Shown here piece by piece: positions 1 through 9,137 of a DNA stretch of 64,000 bases (positions are counted from its first letter, which is position 1; each line of letters opens with the position of its first letter). The DNA is taken from the NCBI GenBank assembly GCA_003243445.1, contig QFQQ01000001.1:62001-126000 (forward strand), in the 5' to 3' direction. The notes below the pieces were generated by a model that saw only the letters and a program-made list of their open reading frames with translations, had not been told where the DNA came from and did no database searches. The position numbers and the translations under genes are program-made. Source of the DNA: Citrobacter freundii (lineage in GTDB: Bacteria > Bacteroidota > Bacteroidia > Chitinophagales > Chitinophagaceae).

Positions 1-2639
1 ATATCCCCATAATACATATTTCCTGGTTTCGACCATGCAGGCAGTATCCTTTCAGAACCGCTGCTCGTAAAAGTCACATCTGCCCTGCACGTATCGGGAT
101 ATCGATCACCAAATAGGAAATATCCTGAACCCGCATTATTAAAATAGGCTGTTGACTGGAATATATTTCCACCATCACTTCCGTCATTGGCCGGACCAGT
201 CTTCGTAAAAGCAACGCTACCCAAATATTCGGCGCCGTTTAATAAAATGGATGGACTGGATGCAGTTACATTTCCGCCGATGGAACAAAGCGGGCCGATC
301 GTGAGGTTAGCGGTGCCCGTTAAAGGAAGATCAACATCCTGATTACCTAATTGCCTGAACCTGCGGATAGTGAGTGTACCTCCTGTGTAACCATAATTCC
401 CGACCCGGATTGTATGGCCAGCTTTCATAGTGATATAACTGTTAGTATTATTTGCGATATAGATACCACGGGAAGTGCTGCTGCTTGCAACAGTGACGTC
501 ATCGCCAAAATAGTTGTCAGGTGTATTCCAGGCCACCGCCACATAGGAAGTACCATCACTCTGCAGATTGGTCACTGCATAGAATGAATCGGGTCTTGAA
601 CCACCCAGTTGCATAACGCCTGTACCGCTATTGATAAGGGTTGTTTCTCCGAGGAATATATTACCTCCCGTTGACTGGTCATTCGTTCCGCCGATCTTAA
701 CAGACGTGACTTTATTTTTGAAAGTTCCGCCATTAAAATAAATACCCGGCGTATTGGTGATAAGATCGCCGCCGATGGTTGTTGTATCTGAAAAAGCCAG
801 ATAAGCAGTCGAACCGGTAAAGTTCAGCTGGATCGGTGTTGTACCGTTCTGTGTAAATCTTTTCAGCCAGAGAAAACCTGATGAAAAACCATTTGATCCG
901 ACTTTGATCGTCCGGCCTGCAGCCAACGAAGGCCATCCTCCGACAGTGTTCGAACCGATGTAAATGCCAGCGGTGCCGGATGAGTTGACAACAATATCAT
1001 CGAGGAATTGATCATCAGAGCGATAACCAAGCATAAAATAACCGCTGTTACTTTGCTGCTCGATCGTACAGGTGGATTCGAAAATATTCGGATTAGAGTT
1101 ATTGGAGTTATTTCCGCCGCCGGTCTTGACAAAACTCGCCGGTGCATGATACCTTGCACCCTGCACGTAAAGATTCGGTGCCGTGACCGTTACAGGAGCA
1201 GAGAATTCACTGTTAGGCCCAAGATATACGGAACCATTGGCAGTTGCGGTGATATTCACCGGTTGAGATCCCAGTTGTATAAATTGTTTTAGATATAAAT
1301 ATCCCGAAGTAATACCTAAAGCACCAGGCATAATGGTCTTGCCGGCAGCAAGGATTGCTCTTGCGGAAGTATCGCCACCGCAGAACTGGATCCCTCGGGC
1401 CGTATCAACCGAGTTTACATAAATATTACCATTGAAACGGTGTCCTGCACCGCGCCATGCTGGCAATAAACGATCGGCTCCATTAGCTGTGAACGTTACA
1501 TCATCATTCCAGATATCCGGACTATTATTACCTAATACAACAAAACTTCCTCCGCTGTTGGTGATCGAACAAACTCCATTGAATACGTTTCCGCCATTCG
1601 ACCAGTCGCCGGTTGGGCCGACTTTGCGGAAAGAAGTTGCGCCATTGAATGTTCCGCCGTTTAATAATAACACAGGGCTTTCAGAGGTAAAATCGCCATC
1701 CATTACCACATCAGGGCCGATACGCAGACCTGCATCTCCGGTGAACAGCAGGTTTTGCGCAGTACTACCGGTTTTCGTCAACTGACGAAGCCATAACAAA
1801 CCAGTAGAAAAACCTGCTGACCCGATCTTTATCGAACTCCCTGCCGCAAGATTTACCCTCGCCGCACTTGATCCATTGCAGAATAATACACCAGCGCCAG
1901 AGGTGCTGTTCACAAAGATGTCCGAATTAAACGTTACGGAAGTTGAATTGTGCGCAACGTAGATATAAGCATTTGAAGAAGACTGGCTATTGAACGTGAC
2001 CGGTCCATTGAACACGTGGCCGCTTGCGCTATATGCCACATAAAGACTGCCCGTACCCGTAACATTAAAGATAGATGATGCATTGAACTGATCAGCCATT
2101 GTTGTTCCAAATAATAAAGAACCGGTTCCCGCATTCGTTACTTCAAGAGGTGCGTTGAAAATATTATTACCATAATTACCGTCATTCGCAGCACCGGTTT
2201 TGTAGAGGCGTACAGAATCCTCAAATCTTGTATTTCTCACAATAAATGAAGCGGAGGTAATATCGGTCTTACAATTGAATACAAGAGGACCGTTTCCAAA
2301 CGAAACGCTGTTTGCGCCTGCGATCAGTAATTTACCGGGTTGTATGGTACCTGCAGTATAAGTTGCATTAGGTCCGTTCACAGTCAATACAAAACCTGCG
2401 GGATCGACCGTACCGCTGGTAAGTGTCATATTATTCACGGATGCATTGGCATTCAGCCGGCATGGGTTCGAGCCGGTGACAATTACGATATTGTCAGTCG
2501 CTGAAGGAACGCCGGCCGGCGACCAGTTCGAAGCCGTGGACCAGTTGGACGATGCTGAGCCGTTCCAGGTATAGGTGGTTTGAGAAAAGCCCGTTAAAGA
2601 GCACACAAAGGCGATAGAGAAAAGTAAAAACTTTTTCAT
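1..2639 (-). CDS. Large repetitive secreted surface protein, 5' part only
   Basis: An open frame runs on the minus strand from an ATG at 2637-2639 to the left edge without a stop, about 879 codons. I spot-checked it near 350 and near the edge. It begins with a signal peptide (MKKFLLFSIAFVCSLTGFSQ) followed by Ser/Asn/Trp-rich sequence. The body is built of long imperfect repeats. One motif, of the type LAAGxxIxxGxxGxxxGxLxLxxF, recurs at about 1771-1851, 1270-1352, 850-928 and 348-428. Another, KTGxxNDxxxGGNIF-like, occurs five times between them. Repeat length is about 145-165 residues. Such beta-strand-rich, Gly/Asn/Ser/Thr-rich repeats suggest a beta-helix or beta-solenoid adhesin. The C-terminus, where a type IX secretion signal would lie, is outside the window. 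I recognise no enzymatic domain, and the function is unknown. Confidence 0.8.
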   Translation of the reverse strand, partial: MKKFLLFSIAFVCSLTGFSQTTYTWNGSASSNWSTASNWSPAGVPSATDNIVIVTGSNPCRLNANASVNNMTLTSGTVDPAGFVLTVNGPNATYTAGTIQPGKLLIAGANSVSFGNGPLVFNCKTDITSASFIVRNTRFEDSVRLYKTGAANDGNYGNNIFNAPLEVTNAGTGSLLFGTTMADQFNASSIFNVTGTGSLYVAYSASGHVFNGPVTFNSQSSSNAYIYVAHNSTSVTFNSDIFVNSTSGAGVLFCNGSSAARVNLAAGSSIKIGSAGFSTGLLWLRQLTKTGSTAQNLLFTGDAGLRIGPDVVMDGDFTSESPVLLLNGGTFNGATSFRKVGPTGDWSNGGNVFNGVCSITNSGGSFVVLGNNSPDIWNDDVTFTANGADRLLPAWRGAGHRFNGNIYVNSVDTARGIQFCGGDTSARAILAAGKTIMPGALGITSGYLYLKQFIQLGSQPVNITATANGSVYLGPNSEFSAPVTVTAPNLYVQGARYHAPASFVKTGGGNNSNNSNPNIFESTCTIEQQSNSGYFMLGYRSDDQFLDDIVVNSSGTAGIYIGSNTVGGWPSLAAGRTIKVGSNGFSSGFLWLKRFTQNGTTPIQLNFTGSTAYLAFSDTTTIGGDLITNTPGIYFNGGTFKNKVTSVKIGGTNDQSTGGNIFLGETTLINSGTGVMQLGGSRPDSFYAVTNLQSDGTSYVAVAWNTPDNYFGDDVTVASSSTSRGIYIANNTNSYITMKAGHTIRVGNYGYTGGTLTIRRFRQLGNQDVDLPLTGTANLTIGPLCSIGGNVTASSPSILLNGAEYLGSVAFTKTGPANDGSDGGNIFQSTAYFNNAGSGYFLFGDRYPDTCRADVTFTSSGSERILPAWSKPGNMYYGD
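348..1851 (-). repeat. Intragenic repeat units of the surface protein
   Basis: Four copies of a coding repeat whose core reads AAG-x-[ST]I then G-x-x-G-[FIY] then L-x-[LI]-[KR] lie at about 1771-1851, 1270-1352, 850-928 and 348-428. They are spaced by roughly 420-500 nt. They are conserved in protein more than in DNA, which indicates old duplications kept by selection on structure. Confidence 0.7.
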
Positions 2640-2720
2640 AGCAGATTTTTCGCTGGATAATGGATGATGGTTGCTTCAGGCAATAAACCGGCAAACGCTG
2701 GCCGGCCGACCACCTGAGAT

Positions 2721-2750
2721 ACCCCTTAACTCCTAAAAAAAATTAGGGGT
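2721..2750. promoter_or_regulatory. Small palindrome upstream of the surface-protein gene
   Basis: ACCCC at 2721-2725 pairs with GGGGT at 2746-2750. An overlapping CCTAA at 2732-2736 pairs with TTAGG at 2743-2747 around an A-tract. It lies about 80 nt upstream of the start codon at 2639. It could be an operator, a leader hairpin or a weak terminator; the sequence alone does not decide. Confidence 0.3.
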
Positions 2751-2854
2751 AATTACCTAACGATGGCCTGTTTCGAATATTGCATACCCGTATAAATTCT
2801 TTTTAATTGGATTCTAATTCCAGAAGCAGGAGTCTTGGAAGCAAGGTTCCGGGG

Positions 2855-3086
2855 TTCCATAGGTTTCAGGCGTTCCAGGGGCTCCAGGGGCTCCAGGGGT
2901 TCCAGAGGTTCCAGAGGTTCCAGAGGTTGCTGCCGCAGCCTGTAAATTTCTGTCTGCAATGGACTACTTCCATGAAAACCTGCCGGGGTTCTGATAGAAC
3001 TTATTTCTGACAGGCAGAGACTTGCAGATCGCGGCAGCAACCTCTGGAACCTATGGAACCCCTGAAACCTCTGAAACCTGTGAACC
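2855..3086. repeat. Mirrored 9-nt-unit repeat array (family D) between divergent genes
   Basis: Units of the type GGTTCCAGA/GGGGCTCCA on the plus strand (2858-2936) are mirrored by CCTCTGGAA/CCTCTGAAA units at 3031-3085. The inner 21 nt of the arms, 2916-2936 and 3031-3051, are perfect reverse complements. The spacer is 94 nt. Transcribed on either strand this would form a long imperfect hairpin. It sits between the divergent start codons at 2639 and 3163, unlike the other family D arrays, which follow stop codons. The arrays keep a frame open because the unit is 9 nt, so reading frames here are misleading. Confidence 0.85.
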
Positions 3087-3162
3087 TGCAACCACATTTA
3101 TTCCCCCCATACCGCCAGAGCATTTATCTTCATACCACATTAGCAACGTCCAGCTTATTGTC

Positions 3163-5919
3163 ATGAAAAGAAAAAGTCCGGTTTCGTTTTTAGTTATGTT
3201 CAGATTGAAGTGCGTTTCTCTGTTGTTTGTCCTGTTTTTTTCATCTGCGGCTTATGCACAGTTAAAAAATCAATTTTCATTTGATGCGCTTGCGGAGAAG
3301 ATTTATCTGCAAACCGATAACAAGATTTACACAAATGAAAGCACGATCTGGTTCAAAGCACTGGTAACGGATGCGATAGAGCTGGCGCCAACCAAACTTA
3401 GCGGTGTATTGTATGCAGAACTCATCAGCCCGGATGAACGGATCGTGGAGACAAAACTGATCAAGATCGAAAACGGTGCAGGTGATGGATTCTTTGAATT
3501 AAATAAAGATTATACAGAAGGTACTTATCTCCTGCGCGCTTACACGGAATGGAATAAAAACTTTGGCGAATCATTTTTCTTCAAAGACTACATCCAGATC
3601 TTTACTTCCTCACAAGCTCCCAAACCCAATCCTGTAAAGAACGTCACTATAGTTGAAGAACAATCAAACACACGCCGCATACAGGCGTCCTTTGACCCTT
3701 TACTTATCGATCCGGCACATTCAAAAGACCTGAAAGTCTTTCTTTCACTGGACGAAAAGAAAGACACTTTATCTATAAAAAAGAGTGGATCGAACGGTTA
3801 CATTCTCAATTACCCGGTCCCGGCAGGCTGTCAGTTTGTGACTTTCCAGGTGGAAACGAAGAACAACGTCAGCTATACACGAAGCATCATTCTTACAAAA
3901 GATTATCTTGATCTGCAATTCTTTCCCGAAAGCGGAGAAATGCTGCATGGCCTTCCCTGCCTGCTTGGTTTCAAAGCACTGGACAGTATCGGCAAAGGCA
4001 AACAAATAAACGGAGAGATCATCAACAGCAAAGGCGATGTGATCGCGTTATTCCGCAGCAACCCGCTTGGCATGGGAACTGTGCGGATCGCGATTGCAGA
4101 CAGCAGCGAACAATACCTGGCAAGAGTTGAAACGATCTCTTCAAAAGGGATAGAAAAAAGAACCTATCCGTTACCACGTGCAGTGGCAAAAGGCAGCATG
4201 ATTGCTGTTGTAAAAAATGGGGATCAGATCCGCTGCCGGGTTGCTTCCAACTATCTTATCGATGATTCACTTGCGGTGCGTGCATCCTGCCGCGGTGCTG
4301 TGTATTACGAAGTAAGAGGAAGATTGAAAAACGGGGCATACGAATTCGGTTTACCGGTAACCAGTTTTCCTGAAGGCTTGATCGCTTTCACCGTAATGAA
4401 CGATTCACTTCAACCCGTGGCCGAACGTCTTTATTTTAATGAACGCCCGGAAACAAGGCTGGACCTGTCTGTTACAAGTGACAAACCTGTTTATAGTCAA
4501 CGTGAGCAAACCCAACTCGACATTATCGCAAAGAACCAGGCAGGTCTTCCGGCAAATGCCAATCTTTCCGTACTCGTACTGAACAGTGAACAGTTGAACA
4601 AAGTGCTGGACACGCGTCAAAACATACTATCTTATCTGCTGCTTAGTTCGGATCTGAAAGGAACGATCGAAGATCCCGGTTATTATTTCAGCGCCGATCC
4701 TGCACGGGGATCCGCACTGGATGCATTGCTGTTAACGCAAGGCTGGCGCAAATACAACTACACACGCAGTGAAGGAAAGATCCACGTACAACCGGAACCA
4801 GCTTTGCTTGTAACGGGTACGGTGACCGGAGGTCTGTTTACCACCAAACAAAAAAAAGGCATCAGTCTCACAATGATGACCTTTGGCAAACCTCCATCCG
4901 TTGATACACAATTATCGGATAGCCTCGGGAGATTCGCGTTTCCTGTCAATGATCTTTTTCAGCAGACCGTAAATGTGTTGATCCAGACAAGCAATAAAGC
5001 TGGCGTGAAAAAAGATTATACCATCACACTCGACCGGAAGAACGTCCCTCCGGTACAGTTCGATCATGTCAGATCTGTTGAAAGCCCCGATAGCGTAATA
5101 CAGGTGTATGTAAAGAACAGTCTCAGCAATAAAAAAAAGCTCGACGATTATATAGCCCGAACGGAAGGCGTCACACTCAGCGAAGTGATCGTTAAAAGTT
5201 ACGCCATGACGCCGGAACGAAAGAAGGTGACGGATCAGTATGGTGCACCCAAGACGGTAATAGAGGGAGACGATATCAGGAAGAATGAAGCGAAATGGTC
5301 TTACGGACTATACAGTGTTCTACTGTTCAATTACCCGGATAAGATCCGGATCAACCGTGCTTATGATGGAACCCTTTTTGCGCAGGCCATGAACAGTGAA
5401 ATGACATTGGTGGTGATCGATGGGATCCCGGTACGTCCGTATGATTATGGCCTGATCCCGGCTATTCCGCCCAGTGAAGTAAAAAGCGTGGAGCTGATCG
5501 AATACGCAAAGGGTTTTACCAGTTTGTATTGCGAACTTTTTCCGACAAGTTGCCTGGGAGCACCTCCAACAGGCAATATCATTGCGATCTACACCTATGC
5601 CAGGATCGGCTTGTTTGGCGCCAACCGTGCACCGGGCCTTACCAAGGCCGCAGTACCCGTCTTCTCCACACAGCGTGAATTCTATGCACCAAAATATGAT
5701 CAGCTGAAAACGGAGGACTGGCAGAAACCGGATCTGCGTTCACTTATACACTGGGCGCCCAAAATACAGACAGATAGTGCCGGTCATGCAAAGATTTCAT
5801 TTTATAACGCAGATCTCACGGGGAAAACACAGGTGATCATCGAAGCGATCTCACCCAATGGTGAGATCGGGTATAAACGTTTAACCTATGATGTGATCAA
5901 ACGGAAAGAGGACCGGTAA
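3163..5919 (+). CDS. Macroglobulin (MG2)-like protein with C-terminal TonB plug-like domain
   Basis: A 918-residue exported protein. The frame is open from 3022, but the first 47 codons translate the repeat array, so I place the start at the ATG at 3163; an ATG at 3196 (MFRLKCVSLLFV) is also possible. A signal peptide ends near AYAQ. The N-terminal part matches macroglobulin MG2-type domains (KIYLQTDNKIY, then a WFKALV strand and TYLLRAYTEW). The last third resembles a TonB-dependent receptor plug (VVIDGIPVRP, then SVELIEYAKG), but no 22-strand barrel follows. Such proteins are common in Bacteroidota, usually next to transport genes, and their role is not established. It is probably periplasmic or attached to the outer membrane. 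The next gene starts 135 nt downstream. Confidence 0.75.
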   Translation: MKRKSPVSFLVMFRLKCVSLLFVLFFSSAAYAQLKNQFSFDALAEKIYLQTDNKIYTNESTIWFKALVTDAIELAPTKLSGVLYAELISPDERIVETKLIKIENGAGDGFFELNKDYTEGTYLLRAYTEWNKNFGESFFFKDYIQIFTSSQAPKPNPVKNVTIVEEQSNTRRIQASFDPLLIDPAHSKDLKVFLSLDEKKDTLSIKKSGSNGYILNYPVPAGCQFVTFQVETKNNVSYTRSIILTKDYLDLQFFPESGEMLHGLPCLLGFKALDSIGKGKQINGEIINSKGDVIALFRSNPLGMGTVRIAIADSSEQYLARVETISSKGIEKRTYPLPRAVAKGSMIAVVKNGDQIRCRVASNYLIDDSLAVRASCRGAVYYEVRGRLKNGAYEFGLPVTSFPEGLIAFTVMNDSLQPVAERLYFNERPETRLDLSVTSDKPVYSQREQTQLDIIAKNQAGLPANANLSVLVLNSEQLNKVLDTRQNILSYLLLSSDLKGTIEDPGYYFSADPARGSALDALLLTQGWRKYNYTRSEGKIHVQPEPALLVTGTVTGGLFTTKQKKGISLTMMTFGKPPSVDTQLSDSLGRFAFPVNDLFQQTVNVLIQTSNKAGVKKDYTITLDRKNVPPVQFDHVRSVESPDSVIQVYVKNSLSNKKKLDDYIARTEGVTLSEVIVKSYAMTPERKKVTDQYGAPKTVIEGDDIRKNEAKWSYGLYSVLLFNYPDKIRINRAYDGTLFAQAMNSEMTLVVIDGIPVRPYDYGLIPAIPPSEVKSVELIEYAKGFTSLYCELFPTSCLGAPPTGNIIAIYTYARIGLFGANRAPGLTKAAVPVFSTQREFYAPKYDQLKTEDWQKPDLRSLIHWAPKIQTDSAGHAKISFYNADLTGKTQVIIEAISPNGEIGYKRLTYDVIKRKEDR

Positions 5920-6054
5920 ATCTGCAATGCATTTTGATGCCCGGTGAGCAGTGTGCGCCTGGCTCCAACGTTAAAAGATCAGATACCGGCCGGCCGCTGA
6001 ATGCTTATTCTGCATTAGACGCCAGCAACGAGGTTCTACCACTTATAAAATCAT

Positions 6055-7689
6055 TTGTTCTTGAAAACATTACATTACGCCGATTACATTGTCTTCTTTA
6101 TTTATTTCATAGGCATTTCTTCTTATGGCTATTATCTATACCGTAAGAAGAAAACTTCGGCACAGGGGGCAAAGGAATTCTTTCTGGCGGAAGGCGCACT
6201 TACCTGGTGGGCTATCGGAGCTTCGCTGATCGCATCAAATATATCAGCCGAACATTTTATCGGAATGAGTGGATCAGGATATGCGTTGGGCCTGGCCATC
6301 TCGACGTATGAATGGATGTCTGCTGCAACACTGATCATCGTTGCTATTTTTATCATTCCTGTTTACCTGAAGAACAGGATCTTCACCATGCCGCAATTCC
6401 TGGCTACACGGTATAGCGATTCCGTAAGTACGGTGATGGCAGTCTTCTGGTTGCTTGTGTATGTTTTCGTCAATCTGACTTCTATCATCTATCTCGGTGC
6501 ACTTGCTATTTCTTCCATCTCCGGGATCAGCTTTGAGGCATGCATTGCCGGCCTCACCGTTTTTTCCATACTCGTTACACTGGGTGGCATGAAAGTGATC
6601 GGCTATACAGACGTAGTGCAGGTGATCGTGCTGATCATCGGCGGATTGATCACTACTTATCTCGCGCTGACATTATTGTCAGAAAATTTTGGCTATGGTA
6701 AAAACATATTGAAAGGTCTCACCCTGCTGCGCCAGGAAGCACCTGATCATTTCCACATGATCTTTGACAAATCAAACCCACATTATAAGGAACTGCCGGG
6801 CCTTTCTGTACTGATCGGGGGTATGCTGGTGAATAATCTTGCCTATTGGGGTTGTAATCAGTATATCGTTCAGCGCACACTTGGCGCGGATCTGAAAACT
6901 GCCAGAAAAGGGATCCTGTTCGCTGCATTCCTGAAATTGCTGATCCCGGTGATCGCGGTGCTGCCAGGTATCGCAATGTATGTCCTGCATAGCAAAGGCT
7001 TATTTCAAACAGAAATGAGCGATGCGGCAGGTGCGGTAAAACCTGACCATGCTTATCCGACATTAATGAATCTTTTACCTCCGGGATTGAAAGGTGTTGC
7101 ATTCGCTGCACTGACTGCCGCGATCGTTGCCTCACTGGCAGGAAAGGCAAACAGCATCTCCACTATTTTCTCGCTTGATATTTACCGGAAGTATATTGAC
7201 AAAGGTGCTTCTGAGAAAAAGCTGGTGTACATCGGCAGATGGGCAGTGATCATTTCCATGCTGATCGCAGCATTGGTGACGCCGGCACTGAAAAGTCTTG
7301 ATCAGGCATACCAGTTCATCCAGGAATATGTGGGCTTTATCTCCCCCGGCGTCCTCGCCATTTTCCTCCTCGGTCTTTACTGGAAAAAGACAACGCCACA
7401 GGCGGCCATGGCGGGTGCCTTGCTTACCATACCCATTTCAACGGTGCTTAAATTTCTACCTGCCTGGACGGATGGCGGCTTTCCGGATTATCCATTCCTT
7501 GACCGGATGGGAATCACTTTCGTTCTCACCATGGCCATCATGATTGCCGTGAGCCTTGCAAAACCCAAACCTGAAGGAATACATGAAATAGAGGTTGACA
7601 CTTCCATGTTCAGGGTTTCAAGAGGATTTGTAATCGGGTCCGTACTGATATGCGGGGTGCTGGCTGCGTTGTATACGGTTTTCTGGTAG
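6055..7689 (+). CDS. Sodium:solute symporter (SSS family, SGLT-like sugar transporter)
   Basis: A polytopic inner-membrane protein of 544 residues with about 13-14 hydrophobic helices, hallmarks of the SSS/SGLT family: an early GAxLIASNISAEHFIGMSGSGYA segment (abridged), long central helices, and VGFISPGVLAIFLLGLYWK near the end. It should take up a sugar or other organic solute with sodium. No ATG fits the N-terminus. The frame opens with TTG at 6055 and a second TTG at 6061 gives MKTLHYADYIVFF, which looks the more natural start. A family D half-array starts 12 nt after its stop. Substrate is not predictable from sequence. It may work with the preceding surface protein, but nothing proves co-transcription. 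Confidence 0.85.
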   Translation: MFLKTLHYADYIVFFIYFIGISSYGYYLYRKKKTSAQGAKEFFLAEGALTWWAIGASLIASNISAEHFIGMSGSGYALGLAISTYEWMSAATLIIVAIFIIPVYLKNRIFTMPQFLATRYSDSVSTVMAVFWLLVYVFVNLTSIIYLGALAISSISGISFEACIAGLTVFSILVTLGGMKVIGYTDVVQVIVLIIGGLITTYLALTLLSENFGYGKNILKGLTLLRQEAPDHFHMIFDKSNPHYKELPGLSVLIGGMLVNNLAYWGCNQYIVQRTLGADLKTARKGILFAAFLKLLIPVIAVLPGIAMYVLHSKGLFQTEMSDAAGAVKPDHAYPTLMNLLPPGLKGVAFAALTAAIVASLAGKANSISTIFSLDIYRKYIDKGASEKKLVYIGRWAVIISMLIAALVTPALKSLDQAYQFIQEYVGFISPGVLAIFLLGLYWKKTTPQAAMAGALLTIPISTVLKFLPAWTDGGFPDYPFLDRMGITFVLTMAIMIAVSLAKPKPEGIHEIEVDTSMFRVSRGFVIGSVLICGVLAALYTVFW

Positions 7690-7701
7690 GAGTGGTTAGA
7701 C

Positions 7702-7734
7702 GTTTCTGAGGTTTGAGAGGTTTGGGAGGTTGAT
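7702..7734 (+). repeat. Family D unit cluster after the symporter
   Basis: Three to four 9-nt units (GTTTCTGAG, GTTTGAGAG, GTTTGGGAG) begin 13 nt after the TAG stop at 7687-7689. No mirrored partner arm is present here, so this may be a decayed or half element. Confidence 0.65.
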
Positions 7735-7755
7735 GGTTACTAACTCAATTATGTG

Positions 7756-7763
7756 TAGGTTTG
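7756..7763 (+). promoter_or_regulatory. Candidate -7 promoter element (TAnnTTTG)
   Basis: TAGGTTTG matches the Bacteroidota -7 consensus TAnnTTTG exactly, 38 nt upstream of the ATG at 7802. A TTG at 7730-7732 is a few bases farther than the usual -33 spacing, so the promoter call is weak. Confidence 0.35.
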
Positions 7764-7801
7764 GACCTTCTTTTACTACTCTTAACCTTTAAACTTTGAA
7801 C

Positions 7802-8317
7802 ATGAAAACACTATCAGTTCTTTTACTTTTCCTTGCAACATTTGCAACGGCGCATGCTCAGACTGCAGATGAAATGATCAAAAACTGGGAACGCTGTAAA
7901 GTTTACACAAAAGAATATCTTGACGCAATGCCTGATGATGGCTATGCACTGAAACCTACTCCTGAAATGCGTTCTTTTGCTGAACAGATGCTTCACCTCG
8001 CTGAAGCTAACTATATGTTCGCAGCAAGCGCTACCGGAGAAAAAAGCCCGGTGACTGATCTTGAAAAATCAACAACCGACAAGTCAAAAGCAAACATCAC
8101 AAAGATCACGCTCGACAGTTATGACTATGTGATCGCCAGCATTAAGAAATTGTCAGCCGCGCAACTTAAAGAGATGATCAAATTCTTTGGTCAGTTTGAT
8201 ATGACGAAACAACAGGTATTTGAGAAAGCATTTGAACATCAGACACACCACAGGGGTCAGACAACAGTTTACCTGCGTTTGAAAGGTGTAAAACCACCGC
8301 AGGAAAAGCTTTTCTAA
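7802..8317 (+). CDS. Secreted DinB-family-like protein
   Basis: A 171-residue protein with a clear signal peptide (MKTLSVLLLFLATFATAHAQ). The frame is open from a TTG at 7796 but the ATG at 7802 is the natural start. The body is helical, and spaced histidines (LHLAEANY at about 65, then FEHQTHHRGQT near the C-terminus) fit the DinB_2/YfiT metal-binding four-helix fold. Members of this fold include metal-dependent thiol transferases as well as many proteins of unknown activity; the exported Bacteroidota forms have no assigned reaction. A strong terminator follows 24 nt after the stop, so this is the end of its transcript. Confidence 0.7.
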   Translation: MKTLSVLLLFLATFATAHAQTADEMIKNWERCKVYTKEYLDAMPDDGYALKPTPEMRSFAEQMLHLAEANYMFAASATGEKSPVTDLEKSTTDKSKANITKITLDSYDYVIASIKKLSAAQLKEMIKFFGQFDMTKQQVFEKAFEHQTHHRGQTTVYLRLKGVKPPQEKLF

Positions 8318-8340
8318 AAAAGTCTTTTGTCAGCTTAATA

Positions 8341-8366
8341 AAAATGCCGGGTTGCTCCGGCATTTT
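8341..8366 (+). terminator. Rho-independent terminator after the DinB-like gene
   Basis: A perfect 10-bp stem (AAAATGCCGG / CCGGCATTTT) encloses a 6-nt loop (GTTGCT). The stem itself carries the A/T ends, so it could act in both directions between the convergent genes at 8317 and 8634. Confidence 0.85.
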
Positions 8367-8460
8367 AGTTTGCGATTCTTTTTCGGCCGGATAGAAGCCG
8401 ACTGTATCAGAAGGACTGCCTGGATGCATGGGAATCCGGCAACCCATGATCATTTTAAAA

Positions 8461-8589
8461 CAATGTCGTTTAGTTAAGCTGCTGCTTTTGTTCGTTCCTA
8501 CCGTCTTCCTGGCTTACCGGTAAAAATTAAACCGGAGGCGGGAAGACGGGAAGAATGGGTACGGGAAGCAGCTTAATTAAACGGCATTG
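8461..8589. repeat. Palindromic intergenic element, family B (copy 1)
   Basis: The outer 23 nt CAATGTCGTTTAGTTAAGCT.. (8461-8483) and 8567-8589 are inverted repeats with two mismatches. Inside lies a second inverted pair, CCGTCTTCC (8501-8509) and GGAAGACGG (8541-8549), around TACCGGTAAAAATTAAACCGG. No coding capacity. The central loop sequence recurs at 34193-34245 and 39167-39227, and the outer end recurs around a different core at 18758-19010. It lies between convergent genes. Confidence 0.85.
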
Positions 8590-8633
8590 ATTTCAAAACA
8601 GCCTCAATTCCTTTTATAATCAACCCCTTGCAT

Positions 8634-9137
8634 TTATTTTGTATCCTCGGTCGACCTGTATACCTTCTTCCTGTTCAGCACATACCGCAAGCTGAACGCG
8701 GTATTGATCAGGCTTACTTTATCGTCCGCACCAAAATAAAGCGCAGGACTCCAGTCAACCTGGATATTGATCGGGGATTTTAATATTCTCCAGTCAAAAC
8801 CGATCACTGGTGTAAACCCCAGGCTTTCCCTTTTAAAATGATAAGCCGCGCCCGCACCGATCAATGCGGAGAACTTATAGCCTGCCAACGGTACATGTTT
8901 TTGTAGTGTACCGGAGAGCTGCAATCCGGTATGTTCAGATTCGAAATTGTTGGCGAAGACTCCTTCAAATGCAAAACTCTTATTGAAAAATTTCTTATAC
9001 GTAATACCGGCTGCGCCACCCAGCCGAAGACCAAGAGCTGACTCTCCTCCATTATACTGAGCAATAGAACTGACACCAGCAAAAAGCAACAGGAAACCAA
9101 TAACAGTAGTTTTGAGAGTGCTTGTACATACTTTCAT
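8634..9137 (-). CDS. Small outer-membrane beta-barrel-like protein
   Basis: A 167-residue protein with a signal peptide (ending VSSIAQ) and alternating hydrophobic strands with Gly/aromatic ends, as in 8-strand outer-membrane barrels: ALGLRLGGAAGITYKKF, then a GYKFSALIGAGAAYHF strand and FSLRYVLNRKK near the end. The ATG at 9135-9137 is the first start. I do not recognise a named family, and no partner gene is adjacent: it converges on the DinB-like gene and diverges from the TetR regulator 620 nt away. The function is unknown. Confidence 0.65.
   Translation of the reverse strand: MKVCTSTLKTTVIGFLLLFAGVSSIAQYNGGESALGLRLGGAAGITYKKFFNKSFAFEGVFANNFESEHTGLQLSGTLQKHVPLAGYKFSALIGAGAAYHFKRESLGFTPVIGFDWRILKSPINIQVDWSPALYFGADDKVSLINTAFSLRYVLNRKKVYRSTEDTK

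Noticed and set aside
5934..6146. Small plus-strand frame between the macroglobulin-like gene and the symporter
   Set aside because: It overlaps the symporter start in another frame and has no signal, domain or sensible composition.
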